A stretch of DNA of 64,000 bases, from positions 1,216,001 to 1,280,000 of the forward strand of contig JAUPFP010000050.1 in NCBI GenBank assembly GCA_036925085.1, read 5' to 3'. This stretch comes from Brachycybe producta. Lineage: Eukaryota > Arthropoda > Diplopoda > Playtdesmida > Andrognathidae. A model generated the notes under the pieces. That model did not search any database. It saw only the letters and a list, made by a program, of their open reading frames with translations, and was not told the DNA's origin. Positions within the stretch are counted from its first letter, which is position 1, and each line of letters opens with the position of its first letter. Positions 10,838 through 20,511 of this stretch are shown one piece after another. A program made the translations under genes and the position numbers.

Positions 10838-11701
10838 ATGGCCCACCTTTGTCTTAAAATGTATGTCATTTATGTGTTATTTGTTTTGCCCAGCTGTGAA
10901 GCATCGAAAAGTCGTTCAAAGTGGGTAACAAGCGGACTTGTGCCAGATGTCATTAATTCCATTCCACCTCGCATGATCAAGGTAGTCTACTGGACTACTG
11001 ATAATCAGTGGCGGATACAGGGGGAGGGCGCAGTGGGAGCAAGCCCCTTATGAAAAAATTCTGGATCCGCCACTGCTGCTAATTAATATTAATTATTATT
11101 TATTCATAAATTTAATAACTGTTTTAAATTAAATACTTTAGATAAAATATGGAAATTATGATGTGTTTCGTTTGGGAAGTGTTTTGACAACTGAAATGAC
11201 AGTCAATGAACCAACTATTGTGGCACTTCCAGCCAAAAACTATGCCTTTTACACTTTGCTGATGATAGGTAAATATTACTAAACAATCCATACAAATTGA
11301 GAGACATTTTTTCAAATGTGAGATCTCTAGATCCCGATGCACCGAGCCGCTCTGATCCAATATATGGACAATATCTTCACTGGCTTATTATCAATGCTTT
11401 GGGTGGGGATGTCAACTTAGGAGAGACTGTGGAAAGTTATGTTACGCCAACTCCACCCGATTTTTCTGGTAATACGCGTGTATGAAATTCATGTTTTAAA
11501 TGACTGTTTTTCAGTATATGTACGTATATGTTATTTTCTGTAGGTTTTCATCGTTATACTATTTTATCATATCGACAGCCAAATAGACTACTGATCAATC
11601 CTTTGGCAAACAGGACAAATTTCGATGCTAATACGTTTGCAGCAGAATATGGTTTGGGTGATCCAACTTCTGGCATTTTCTTCCTAGAAGAATCGTTGTA
11701 A
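10838..11701 (+). CDS. Secreted PEBP-family protein 4, canonical pocket (188 aa)
   Basis: Plus-strand member of the PEBP cluster. Exons are 10838-10981, 11142-11268, 11331-11468 and 11544-11701, with phases 0, 1 and 1. The ATG at 10838 has the better context (aaaATGg) and gives a signal peptide; an in-frame ATG at 10832 would add two residues. Exon 1 includes WVTSGLVPDVINSIPP. Exon 3 begins with the full canonical motif DPDAPSRSDP, keeps the pocket His (YLHWLIIN) and is 15 nt shorter than in the minus-strand paralogs. Exon 4 opens GFHRYTILSYRQ. It is therefore the copy most likely to keep classical PEBP ligand binding. A 70-bp MITE lies in intron 1. Confidence 0.85.
11006..11075. mobile_element. 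Short MITE in PEBP gene 4 intron 1
   Basis: About 70 bp bounded by the inverted motifs cagtggcggatacag and ctggatccgccactg. It is GC-rich inside an AT-rich intron and non-coding. Confidence 0.6.
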
Positions 11702-12321
11702 AAATTGTAGTTGCTTAATTGCCTTCTCCATTCTTGTTTAAATGTTTGATTTTAAAAGCATCAATTAACTGCAATTTCATTCTGCATCATGCATGTAATT
11801 ACAGTATTATTGTTAGTCATCACTGGAATTCACACATGACAATGAACATTTTATGTTGATGCAATGTAAATGCATTGAAATATATCATGTAGGGTCTTTC
11901 TCGAATATCCATTGTATTAAAGCAAAAGGGGTTTCAAATTATTTTATAAAAAAAGCACAAATATTAAGAAATAACTTAATAAATACATTGCATATAAATC
12001 AGATTTTACAAAAGTTAATGAAAATTATCAAGTAATTTGTTTAGTTTAGTTCTGTTTTCTTTTCAGAATTGCAGGATATTCCCGCTCAATTTGATACTTC
12101 AAAAATGTTAACAGTGGTTACATTAGAATTATTGCACTATTAGTGTTTTCCTGTTTTTTTTGTCTCCTTAAATTCCTCTTAATTGTCATAAATGTGAAAC
12201 TAAATGTAATTGACATCAATTAGATTTGTTGGTTAAAAAATCAAAAAGGTTTGTATAAGTATTCCTGAAAAATATTCCTGACAATATTGAAACGTAGCAT
12301 TTTTGTAAGATTCGTTTTGGG

Positions 12322-12328
12322 TATAAAA
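12322..12328 (+). promoter_or_regulatory. TATA box of secreted Cys protein A
   Basis: TATAAAA within gggtataaaagcagg, 88 bp upstream of the ATG at 12410. A similar box at 14669 precedes the paralog at nearly the same distance. Confidence 0.6.
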
Positions 12329-12409
12329 GCAGGTGCAACTTATGAAGTGAATTAGAGTCATTTTCAGCCGCTTTTTATAGAAATTGATTGTAATTTTCTA
12401 GATTTTACG

Positions 12410-13599
12410 ATGGCAACTTCTGTTATTTTTGCTATTTCTCCTCTTCTGATTATTTTTATTTCGATGTCCGTTGTCTTAATTGTTGCACCACCACCAGGTC
12501 CACAGCCACCTCATCAAGAAGCTGGGAAAGGACCACAACAACCCACTATGGCAAAGGTTCTATACACAGTATTCGGAATTTGTTTTGTTTTTTAAAAAAA
12601 ATTTTGTTTTTAAATGTTAAATAATATTTTTTCTAGTTGGCATGTCCTCATGATTTTGTGACAAAGGTATTATGTGGAAGGCAGTAAATTGTGCAATTTA
12701 AAAAATAATTTATTGTATTTGTTATTACTTTACTAGTACAAGAATGCTTCTAGTATTTGTGAGAAGGATTCATCTATGATGTCCAAGCTGAAAGTGACCG
12801 ATGTTAAAGAGGCAGTGATTGTCTTGTCAGATAGAGTTCGTCGCGATGGAGGTGGTAAAGACGGCAGTGACGAAGTTAGTATCTTGAGTTTTAATTACTG
12901 ACATTGCAATGTATGACTGTCAAAATTTTAGGACTATTTCTGTAATAAAGCCACTGATAACAATGTTAGGTATAGAGGGAGGTCAGGGTATCTAACAATA
13001 TTTATAACTCATATTCAGACTCATGTTTTCTGTATTCGGTATACTTAATTTCCATGTTACCACATTCATGTCACGTAACACATACATTAATATTAATGCA
13101 AACGTGTTTTTTTTATTCAAATTTTATCTGCAGGTCAATTCGGAAAATGTGGTCTGTTCTTATCAGAAACTAAAAACGGTAAATACTTTTTTTTTATTAT
13201 ATATATACTGTATATACTAATGAGTATCTAATGTTATCTGTTAATGTGAAATAAAGAGTTTTTCACAAATTGCCAACATGGAAAAGGATTGCAATTCCCA
13301 ACCATCTGGTGGAGCTACAACTAAGGCCAGCAATAAACCTTCAGATGATGAAGAAGTTGTTGCTTTATTAGTTTTCTTTTTCTAATAAAAATTTGCTCAT
13401 TTTTAAAATTTGATTGTTTTTTTCTCTCTACTTTACAGGATGCTGAAACTGAATTGGCTAATTGCTTGTTGGAAAAATTAGAAGCAGTGAGTTTTGTTCT
13501 TCATTTTACACTTACTGGATGGAAATTATTTTGTTTTATTCACTATTGTTTATTTTTTACTTTTGAAAGATGTGTCCTGAACTGGCCGCTGCTCTTTGA
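12410..13599 (+). CDS. Secreted cysteine protein A, unrecognised family (189 aa, 8 exons)
   Basis: I do not recognise this family. The model joins 12410-12556, 12637-12666, 12737-12874, 12932-12964, 13134-13178, 13257-13355, 13439-13486 and 13570-13599. Every exon is a multiple of three and every intron is phase 0. Exon 1 encodes a signal peptide and a Pro/Gln-rich segment. The later exons carry single cysteines: LACPHDF, KNASSICEK, DYFCNK, VVCSYQKL, MEKDCNS, ANCLLEKLE, and the terminal MCPEL. A furin-like site RVRR follows residue 90 (VLSDRVRRDGGG), so the precursor may be cut into two disulfide-linked parts. The gene at 14764 has the same plan, except for one fewer exon, and the same motifs. 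Extracellular ligand, defence and gamete proteins are all possible; function is unknown. Confidence 0.75.
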
Positions 13600-14378
13600 A
13601 GATGATCTTGTTGTTCCAGAAACTCTTTTTCAATGTAGTATAAAACAGTAGGTTAGAATTATGTAGGGTACTAGTAAGAATATGATGGATTTGTGCATTT
13701 TTCTGTAAAACCATCTCAATAAAGAATCGCAGCAAATGATATAATTTGTCGTTAATTAATTTGTTGAAAATGAATTTTTGTTATTTTTATGCATCTAAAA
13801 GCGTTATGATGCTTGGTTCTCTTACGAGCGCCTATTCACATTTTGGGTCCACTGCATGCATGAGACAAACAAAAGTTTTGCAAATTTACAACGAGTAAAC
13901 TGTTTTTTCGTTACTGTTAATTTAAAAAAAAACTTGGAAGCATTATTAATTTAATAACTTATGATCATCGAATGTATAATTGCAATACACGGTATAGCAT
14001 TGGGAAAATTGTGAAAAAAATTAGTTCAACCTATTGCATATTCTTCCAAAAACATTAAAATTGATTAACTGTCTGTTTTGTAAATTCTCTTAACAGGATA
14101 GACCTACATGTTTTTATGTTTTGTGTTTTTATGTTTTTAATTCACAGTAATTTATAGTATAGCATGTTTCTGTAAAGTATGAACAAATGATGATTATTAG
14201 TTAGGATCGTGTGTACTTTTGAGTAGGCCTATAGAACAATACAAAGGCCTTCGAAAAAGACCCTGATGGTACTTCCCATGTGTACCCCATACAATTTACA
14301 ACTTCCTTTGGACATTAGCAATACACCATCCTTTCTTTGCCATCTTTTATTATTAAAATCAACATCTAAAAAAAGTTT

Positions 14379-14606
14379 TTGAAAACAAAAATGGGACAAT
14401 TTAAAAAAAATACGGTAAATCTCCCACCAATTCAGTCTTTTATGCTTAAAAATATGCCATCACCACTTAATGACTGGTGTGCGTATTTTGGTGGAAACCA
14501 ATGTTTGACAAACAATGCAACAAATGAAGACCTTATTTGCAACGACCTTCCAAGCCAAATACAACAGAGATTTATTTTAATTTGCATGTTGTTTTTTTGT
14601 TGTTAG
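14379..14606 (+). other. Possible terminal exon, Ly6/uPAR-like tail (weak)
   Basis: This open stretch encodes DWCAYFGGNQCLTNNATNED, then LICNDLPS, and ends with a hydrophobic, Cys-rich tail (RFILICMLFFCC) before the stop. Paired cysteines ending in CN and followed by a hydrophobic tail recall the last exon of GPI-anchored Ly6/uPAR proteins. No upstream exons complete the domain, so it is either a remnant or chance. Confidence 0.2.
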
Positions 14607-14668
14607 TAACTTCGTGTTATTAACATTTTTTATGATTGTTATGTAGTTCTCAATTCCGTTAATTTTGT

Positions 14669-14676
14669 ATAAATAA
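14669..14676 (+). promoter_or_regulatory. TATA box of secreted Cys protein B
   Basis: TATAAATA, about 95 bp upstream of the ATG at 14764. The spacing matches that of its paralog at 12410. Confidence 0.5.
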
Positions 14677-14763
14677 CGGTTCTCTTGTCAATTTGTTTGA
14701 TAGTATTATTATTCACTGAAAGCTTAAACAACCGGATTCTTCTTCCAAAGAGTAAATTACAAC

Positions 14764-16898
14764 ATGAACAGCTTGAACTTTTTCATTTTCTCCAACTTAA
14801 TGGTGTTCATGGGAATGTTGGCAATATTTGCTAATTGTCAAGTAAAAGAAAGTCCACAATCAGTACCAGAAAAAAAGGAAAGATGCAAAATATTCAATCT
14901 TATATACAGTATAGTTTTTTAAAATCTTCGTTTACTTTTTTTTACTTTGCAGGTTGCATGTTCTAAAGAACTTATATTGGATGTAAGTCACTGAGATTAT
15001 TTTTCATTTTGACAGTTACTTTATGTCGTAATTGATATCATTTCAGTTTAAAAATGCAATGATGAATTGCAGTAACATGACAGTTGCTACAAATGGAACT
15101 GCCGCCTCAACGGGTATGTCCATGATGATGGACACTTCTGCCATTTCTTCCTCGGGTGTCATTGAGGAGAAGGTTGGCGACGACCTGTTGTCCATATCCA
15201 GACGCCGTCGTAATGATATGAATAAAAATGCTACAAAGATGATGGACATTATGGAGGTTTCTGATAAACATGATTTTTTTTTAAATTAGACTATTAATTA
15301 ATTGTACTGATAAATATAATTTATTACAGGAGGAACATTCTCAGCTTATGCTTTGTGTTGTTTCAAAATTAAGAATGGTAAATGTGATTGACAGCACTTA
15401 AACTTTCAACTAGAAGTATGTTTTTGTGATATTTGAATTATATTTTGGGTTTTAGAGTAATACAGCAATGGATGCAATTTATGAATATTGTAACGCGTCT
15501 CATACAATGGGCGACATGGAGTCCACTACAATGGGAGGAATGGAGTCCTCCACTACAATGGACAAAATGTCCACCACTAACAAAACGATAGATGTTAATG
15601 GCCATCATATGAGTGGACATGATGACATGGAGGAAAAGCAGGTAGAAATGTATTTTGCTAATTAAATTTCTGAATCTCAAAAAAATAATTATTATTGCCT
15701 GGTTGCCATGGGCCCCTTAAAATTGCATTTACCTTGACCCCTCCACCACTTTAAATTCGGCTCTGATTATGTGTTTAGATGTGCATCCTCCCATGTTAAT
15801 TGTACTGTAATTTATGTCAACCATGCGTGTCGCACGGGTTTTTATTTTTTATTTAAAAACTAGAAGGTGGTACACAGAAGTTTACGTTTGTAGTTATGTA
15901 TATGTAATTATCAGGGCTTGGATTTTTATGCAATATCAAGCATATTTTTCTTAATTTATAAAAATAATCATCACCATTAGAGCAACTGCAATTATGCTTT
16001 TCTATTTAGAGGCTAGATGTCTGGCTTGGTCTAGCCTCTAACCAGTGTTTTTGGTTGAAAATAACCATAATTGTTAGTTGATCTAAGAGCGTAAACGGGA
16101 TTGTTAATTCTCAATTAGCCATTGGGCCACAGATTGAGAAACACTAGATTGATATTCCATAAAAATTCTAGTCCTCGTAATTATGTTTTTTTTTTTGGTT
16201 TAGTTTCAAATTATATTTATTCCTGAAAAGTGCATTACTTTTTAGACTGGAAATTTGAAGATCTTAGTCGCCAGATTGTTAAAACTGGCTTTGGAAATTG
16301 CAGTATATATAATGTAATTATATAAAAGAAAAATATCTTCGCGAAAAAAATTGAAGTTTTATAATTTTGAACGTGATTTGCAAACAAAATGCGTTTTTAT
16401 AGTAGAAAAATAATGAAAATACAAATGTCAGAAGTGGGATTCGAACCCACGCCTGGAGAACCAGACTGCGACCTGAACGCAGCGCCTTAGACCGCTCGGC
16501 CATCCTGACTAATGTCGTTGAATACATCACTCTCAGTCAGCTCTTGACATTATTACATTCAGTTCTATCATAGCCTCCTTATCCTAAGGAGGTTATGGCT
16601 CTATTTTTATATTTAGAACAAAAAGCGGATTTTTTAAACTGTCAAATTTTATCATAAATTATTAAAAAAATTAATATATATATTTATAAAATTTATATAA
16701 ATTTATTTATTTAGGAAATGCATTCTGCGTACATTTCTAACTGCTTGGATGAAAAACTACGCTTGGTAAATTTAATATAATCACTAGTTATAAATAGTTA
16801 TAAAAAAAATTAATAATGTTTACTATTCTACTTCATTCTTATTGGTGCAGATGTGTCCAGACTTTAACGTCAGAGCTCACAGTCACAACATGGAGTAA
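14764..16898 (+). CDS. Secreted cysteine protein B, paralog of A (216 aa, 7 exons)
   Basis: Same unrecognised family as the gene at 12410. The model joins 14764-14841, 14953-14982, 15047-15256, 15330-15377, 15456-15641, 16715-16765 and 16851-16898, all phase 0. Exon 1 is a signal peptide ending FANCQ. Matching exons are obvious: VACSKELILD (10 codons, as LACPHDFVTK), FKNAMMNCSN (YKNASSICEK), LMLCVVSKLRM (VVCSYQKLKT), SNCLDEKLRL (ANCLLEKLEA) and the final MCPDF (MCPEL). Protein A's small DYFCNK exon has no counterpart. A basic RRRR site sits at the same place in exon 3. Exons 3 and 5 are enlarged by Met/Thr/Ser-rich repeats (MESTTMGGMESSTTMDKM). Intron 5 (about 1.07 kb) carries a tRNA gene on the opposite strand. 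Confidence 0.75.
16427..16509 (-). tRNA. tRNA-Leu (anticodon CAG)
   Basis: 83 nt on the minus strand with no intron. The 7-bp acceptor stem (GTCAGGA with TTCTGAC), the A box TGGCCGAGCGG, the anticodon stem-loop CTGCG-TTCAGGT-CGCAG with CAG, a long type II variable arm and the B box GGTTCGAATCC are all present. A T4 run for Pol III termination follows about 9 nt downstream. The body matches metazoan tRNA-Leu-CAG closely. The gene lies antisense within intron 5 of secreted Cys protein B. Confidence 0.95.
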
Positions 16899-18051
16899 AC
16901 TTTTAAAATAAACATCAAAGCTGACCTTTGAACCCAATTTTTTTTTGCTTCCAAAAAAATAATGTGTGCATATATGCTTTAAAGTACAACCACAATTAAT
17001 ATATTTTAATCTAACCCTTGAAATATGCGCTCTTTAATCTCTAAAAGGATAAGACAACATTTTATTAACAGCTTTCTTGATTAGATTTTCTTTTGCATTT
17101 TATAGGAATTTTTTATTTTATATATAATTAAATAATTTTATAAATATTAATTGTTTTATATCGATCGCTCAACGTGAAACCTCTTTTTTTATTGATTATA
17201 AAAAACATCTTTATGGGAGCTTTTTTTTCTTCTTCCCTCTCTATTAGAAATATTATTGTAATATTTACTGAAGGTTGGTATTTAGTAAGTTTCCGTCATT
17301 GGCCATCACACAGTTGGTGGTGGGGTTGAAGAGAGAAAAAGGGAGAGCTGGAGGGAGGGAGGGAGGGGCGAGGCGAGACGGCGCCTGGGACCACCCTCGA
17401 CTTGACCGTTGAGGTGCGACCCCTTGAAGCGGTCAATCATTCATCACCTCTTTTTCACCCTCATCATCACCACCACCACCACCATGAATTGCCTGCATTA
17501 TTTTCAGGCACTGTAAGTATCTTATGACATGTTGCATACGCTTCCATTTAAGTAAGCTGCTTGTGTAATACCTTAAGGAGTGATTATCTTTTATGACGCA
17601 TACGCAAGTGTTTGCAAACGAAAGCAAAAAAGAAAGATATTTGGAGGGAAAAAATACGGAGAAAAAATATTTTTAATGAAGCGGCTAAAATGTAAAAGGA
17701 AGAAAGAAAAACAAAAATGTTGCTCTTTTCTCTGCTGCAATGAAGAGAAGGTCAAAATATAAATTTTCAATTTCCATGTAACCAACTTGGCTCTTTTTTT
17801 TTTTTTTTTGGTGAAACCGGTATGAGTCAAAATAGTTTAAAAATGGGAGTGGACTTTGGAAGATAGAAGTTGAGTTGTATGACTCATTTTTAGTGGATTT
17901 TTCTTTCATTCTTTCAGTTAGGTTCACAACAAACAACAACAAAATTTCACTCTTGCTTATTATTGTTGTTAATAATATTAGTTACGCGGTCACTCCAATG
18001 CAATGTGTGTTTTTAACAATGAGAAATATTTTCAAATGATTTATTAATCGA

Positions 18052-18059
18052 TGACGTCA
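18052..18059. promoter_or_regulatory. CRE-like palindrome TGACGTCA
   Basis: A perfect CREB/ATF palindrome in AT-rich DNA, about 2.5 kb upstream of the exon at 20512. Sequence match only. Confidence 0.3.
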
Positions 18060-18225
18060 CAATCCGATTGAATTTCTATAGGTAATTATTATTGTTATTT
18101 TATTTTATAGTATAGTTTGATTTTAATTACAGAGACAATTATATTTTTAACAACAGGTAAAATGTATTTACAAACTTTTCTTTTTTTGGAAAATTTTTTC
18201 TTGTTAAAGATTGTTTTATGAACAG

Positions 18226-18530
18226 CTGACTTTCGAACTCAAGATTGTTTTCTGTATTTCAAAAGAGTAAAGAAAAATTAAAATATTTTAGAAACTAGAA
18301 GGAGTTTAACTGAATCCGTTAGTTGATGATACTTTCGTGTTGATAACTTTCAAAATAAACTTTTTGTGGACAAAAATTAATTAAAGTTGGATATCATATA
18401 CAAACTGAAATAAAAAGCTTATTTTAAAAGGTATCAACGTGATTTATATTACCAGTCTACTTTCTAAAACATTTTCAAGTTTCTCTCAATGTTGCTTATG
18501 AAAAGCAGATGAACCAGAGTTCAAGGAGCG
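18226..18530. mobile_element. MITE family II, copy 1
   Basis: A near-palindromic element of about 300 bp. Its halves share ttttagaaactagaag, a cgtgttgata block and aaaaagcttattttaaaag, arranged as inverted repeats. Related copies are at 31083, 31660, 39760, 43490, 51545 (half), 57740 and 59878. It is non-coding. Confidence 0.65.
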
Positions 18531-18892
18531 TTTACACTTAAAACCCTCGCCTTAAAGTGTTTTAATTAACTATAAAATATATAAAAAAATAATAAAATAA
18601 CGAAAGAAATTTAAACTGTGAATCTGTTTTTATTCAAATGAATAAATTATTTTTCAAATAGTTAGCTAATTACAGAATGTCAAAGTTTTAATTATTATAA
18701 TGGTGCTCGTTTCATGAGATTCTTATCTAAATTACATATTAAATTGGAAAGTTATTTTGTTTTATATTAGGCTAAGGTATTATACTTGATACTTGAGGGA
18801 GAGAAACGAAAGGGGTCGTCTTAATTAAAGGTGTGTTTGTGGAAAAAAAAAATCAGAGGTGGTAGGTGGAGGAGGTGGAGGTCATCGGGATA

Positions 18893-18904
18893 CACGTGAC
18901 GTCA
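18893..18904. promoter_or_regulatory. Overlapping E-box and CRE (CACGTGACGTCA)
   Basis: CACGTG at 18893-18898 overlaps TGACGTCA at 18897-18904, followed by ttttgcatgc. The composite could bind bHLH-Zip and CREB/ATF factors. It lies about 1.6 kb upstream of the gene at 20512. Prediction from sequence only. Confidence 0.35.
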
Positions 18905-20511
18905 TTTTGCATGCATCTGAAATAACCGGTTTCAAAATAAACATCGCGAAATGACTCATGCTGCAGTTATAAATAAATGTTTTATATCTATATTAATGGA
19001 TGGGAATATATTTAACAACAACAAAAAAGGGGGTAGGGGGAGGGATTCCTCTTTTTGTAACTAGTTGAATGATGACACAAATGAATGGACACTTTATTTT
19101 TGAACCACTTTGTAATCGTGTTTGATATACTGTACTTATATACAGGGTGTGTAACAAGACGTGAGTTTTATTCCAGTTCAATTATCATCTTGTGTTTAAT
19201 GTGTGTCAAAGTGTAACACAAATATTTTCAAATTTGTTTTAAATATAATTTTGAATGACGTCCGTCAATTTCCTCAATTTCTGAAAACTAATTTTGAAAT
19301 TGAGTGAAAAATATTTTAGTTTATGTAAATTCAATGGTGGCCCAAATAACTTTGAATTATTTATGATAATTCATTTCATATTTTGCACCAATTGACATTG
19401 TTTGCAATTTTGGAAGGTTTCAATTCTCATGTTTTTTAATAAATAATAATTAATAATAATTTTAATATAAAACTTTTAGGAAGTTTTGATTTTCCAATGA
19501 AATATTTGTTACACATTTCACTAGTTGAGAATAGGATTGCAGATATTTCATTTTTGTTTGTGTGTTTGCATGAATTCCATTTCCATTTGTTCTAGAATCT
19601 AGATCTGAAAAAAAAACAATGGTAATATCCTTCCTTTATTTATAATAGTACTTTAAATTTTGTGAATAATAATAATTTGAAGTTCATTTTTACTGAATTT
19701 CTATTAGTAGTAACTGTGACAGATTATAATTTAGTGTGTCACTCAAAAGAAATTAACATTTAGTGTTCTATCGAAAGTGAAACAAACAAAAATGTCAACA
19801 ACAACAAACATGAAATTTTCTGCTGGTCCAAATTCTATTGAATCTTTCAGAAACGCAAATTTTGTTACATGCCAAAATTTTTTTTAAGTCAAATTAATGT
19901 CTGTAATAACTTTTAATAAGTAGTAAATTAATGAGGAAAAAAAGGTGTGTTGAAAAGAAAAGTGGACATTCAAAAATAGGTTTCTATCACATAATAGAAA
20001 ATGATGGACAAAAAAAAACAATTGCTCTTTTTTTTCACAAAAATAACAATATTGTGTCAGTACTTATGTAATCTAAAATATTAAAACCCCTTTTATTTTC
20101 TTCCATTTCCTGTCAACCGTGATGTTATTTAAACAATTTCCTCACATCCTTTTTTTTTTCTCACATTTAATTACTTATTTCAACCAATCCTCGAAATGTA
20201 ACGGAGAAAATGACGTTTCTTTTTAGGTATATAATAATAAGTATAGGAAAACAATGAATCACGACACAAAAAGTCCATGTTGAGAATTTTCTCAGAAAAT
20301 GAATTAATGAGAATTAGTTGTGCGTGTTGCTCACTGTTTAATTTAAATAGAAAAATCATAAATTTTGTTCTAAAAAAAGAAAATAAGACATTTTGAGTTC
20401 ATTTTCATTTTCATTTGAATGTGTTTGTCTACCACAAATAGACAAAATGTTGAAACATTTCAGTTTTATTTATTGTTTATTTAGTCTTGTGTTATTTTTT
20501 TTTTCTCGTAG

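Larger units (their letters stand above)
13600..14763. other. Intergenic stretch between Cys proteins A and B
   Basis: AT-rich. It contains a possible terminal exon at 14379-14606, listed separately, and a short open segment at about 14232-14266 that could be an exon remnant. Nothing else is supported. Confidence 0.4.
16899..20511. other. Intergenic or 5' regulatory stretch
   Basis: No complete gene is supported. It holds a GA-rich, relatively GC-rich block at about 17320-17480, followed by a well-placed ATG (accaccATGa at 17484) and a good donor after about 29 nt. It also holds CRE-like sites at 18052 and 18897 and a family II MITE at about 18226-18530. It may contain non-coding first exons of the gene at 20512. 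Confidence 0.4.

Noticed and set aside
15043..15680. Minus-strand open frames over secreted Cys protein B
   Set aside because: Antisense to exons 3 and 5, with no splice or domain support.
17484..17513. Strong-context ATG with a consensus donor (MNCLHYFQA)
   Set aside because: Joining it to the exon at 20512 gives a stop after a few codons, so it can only be a short upstream frame or belong to an unseen transcript.
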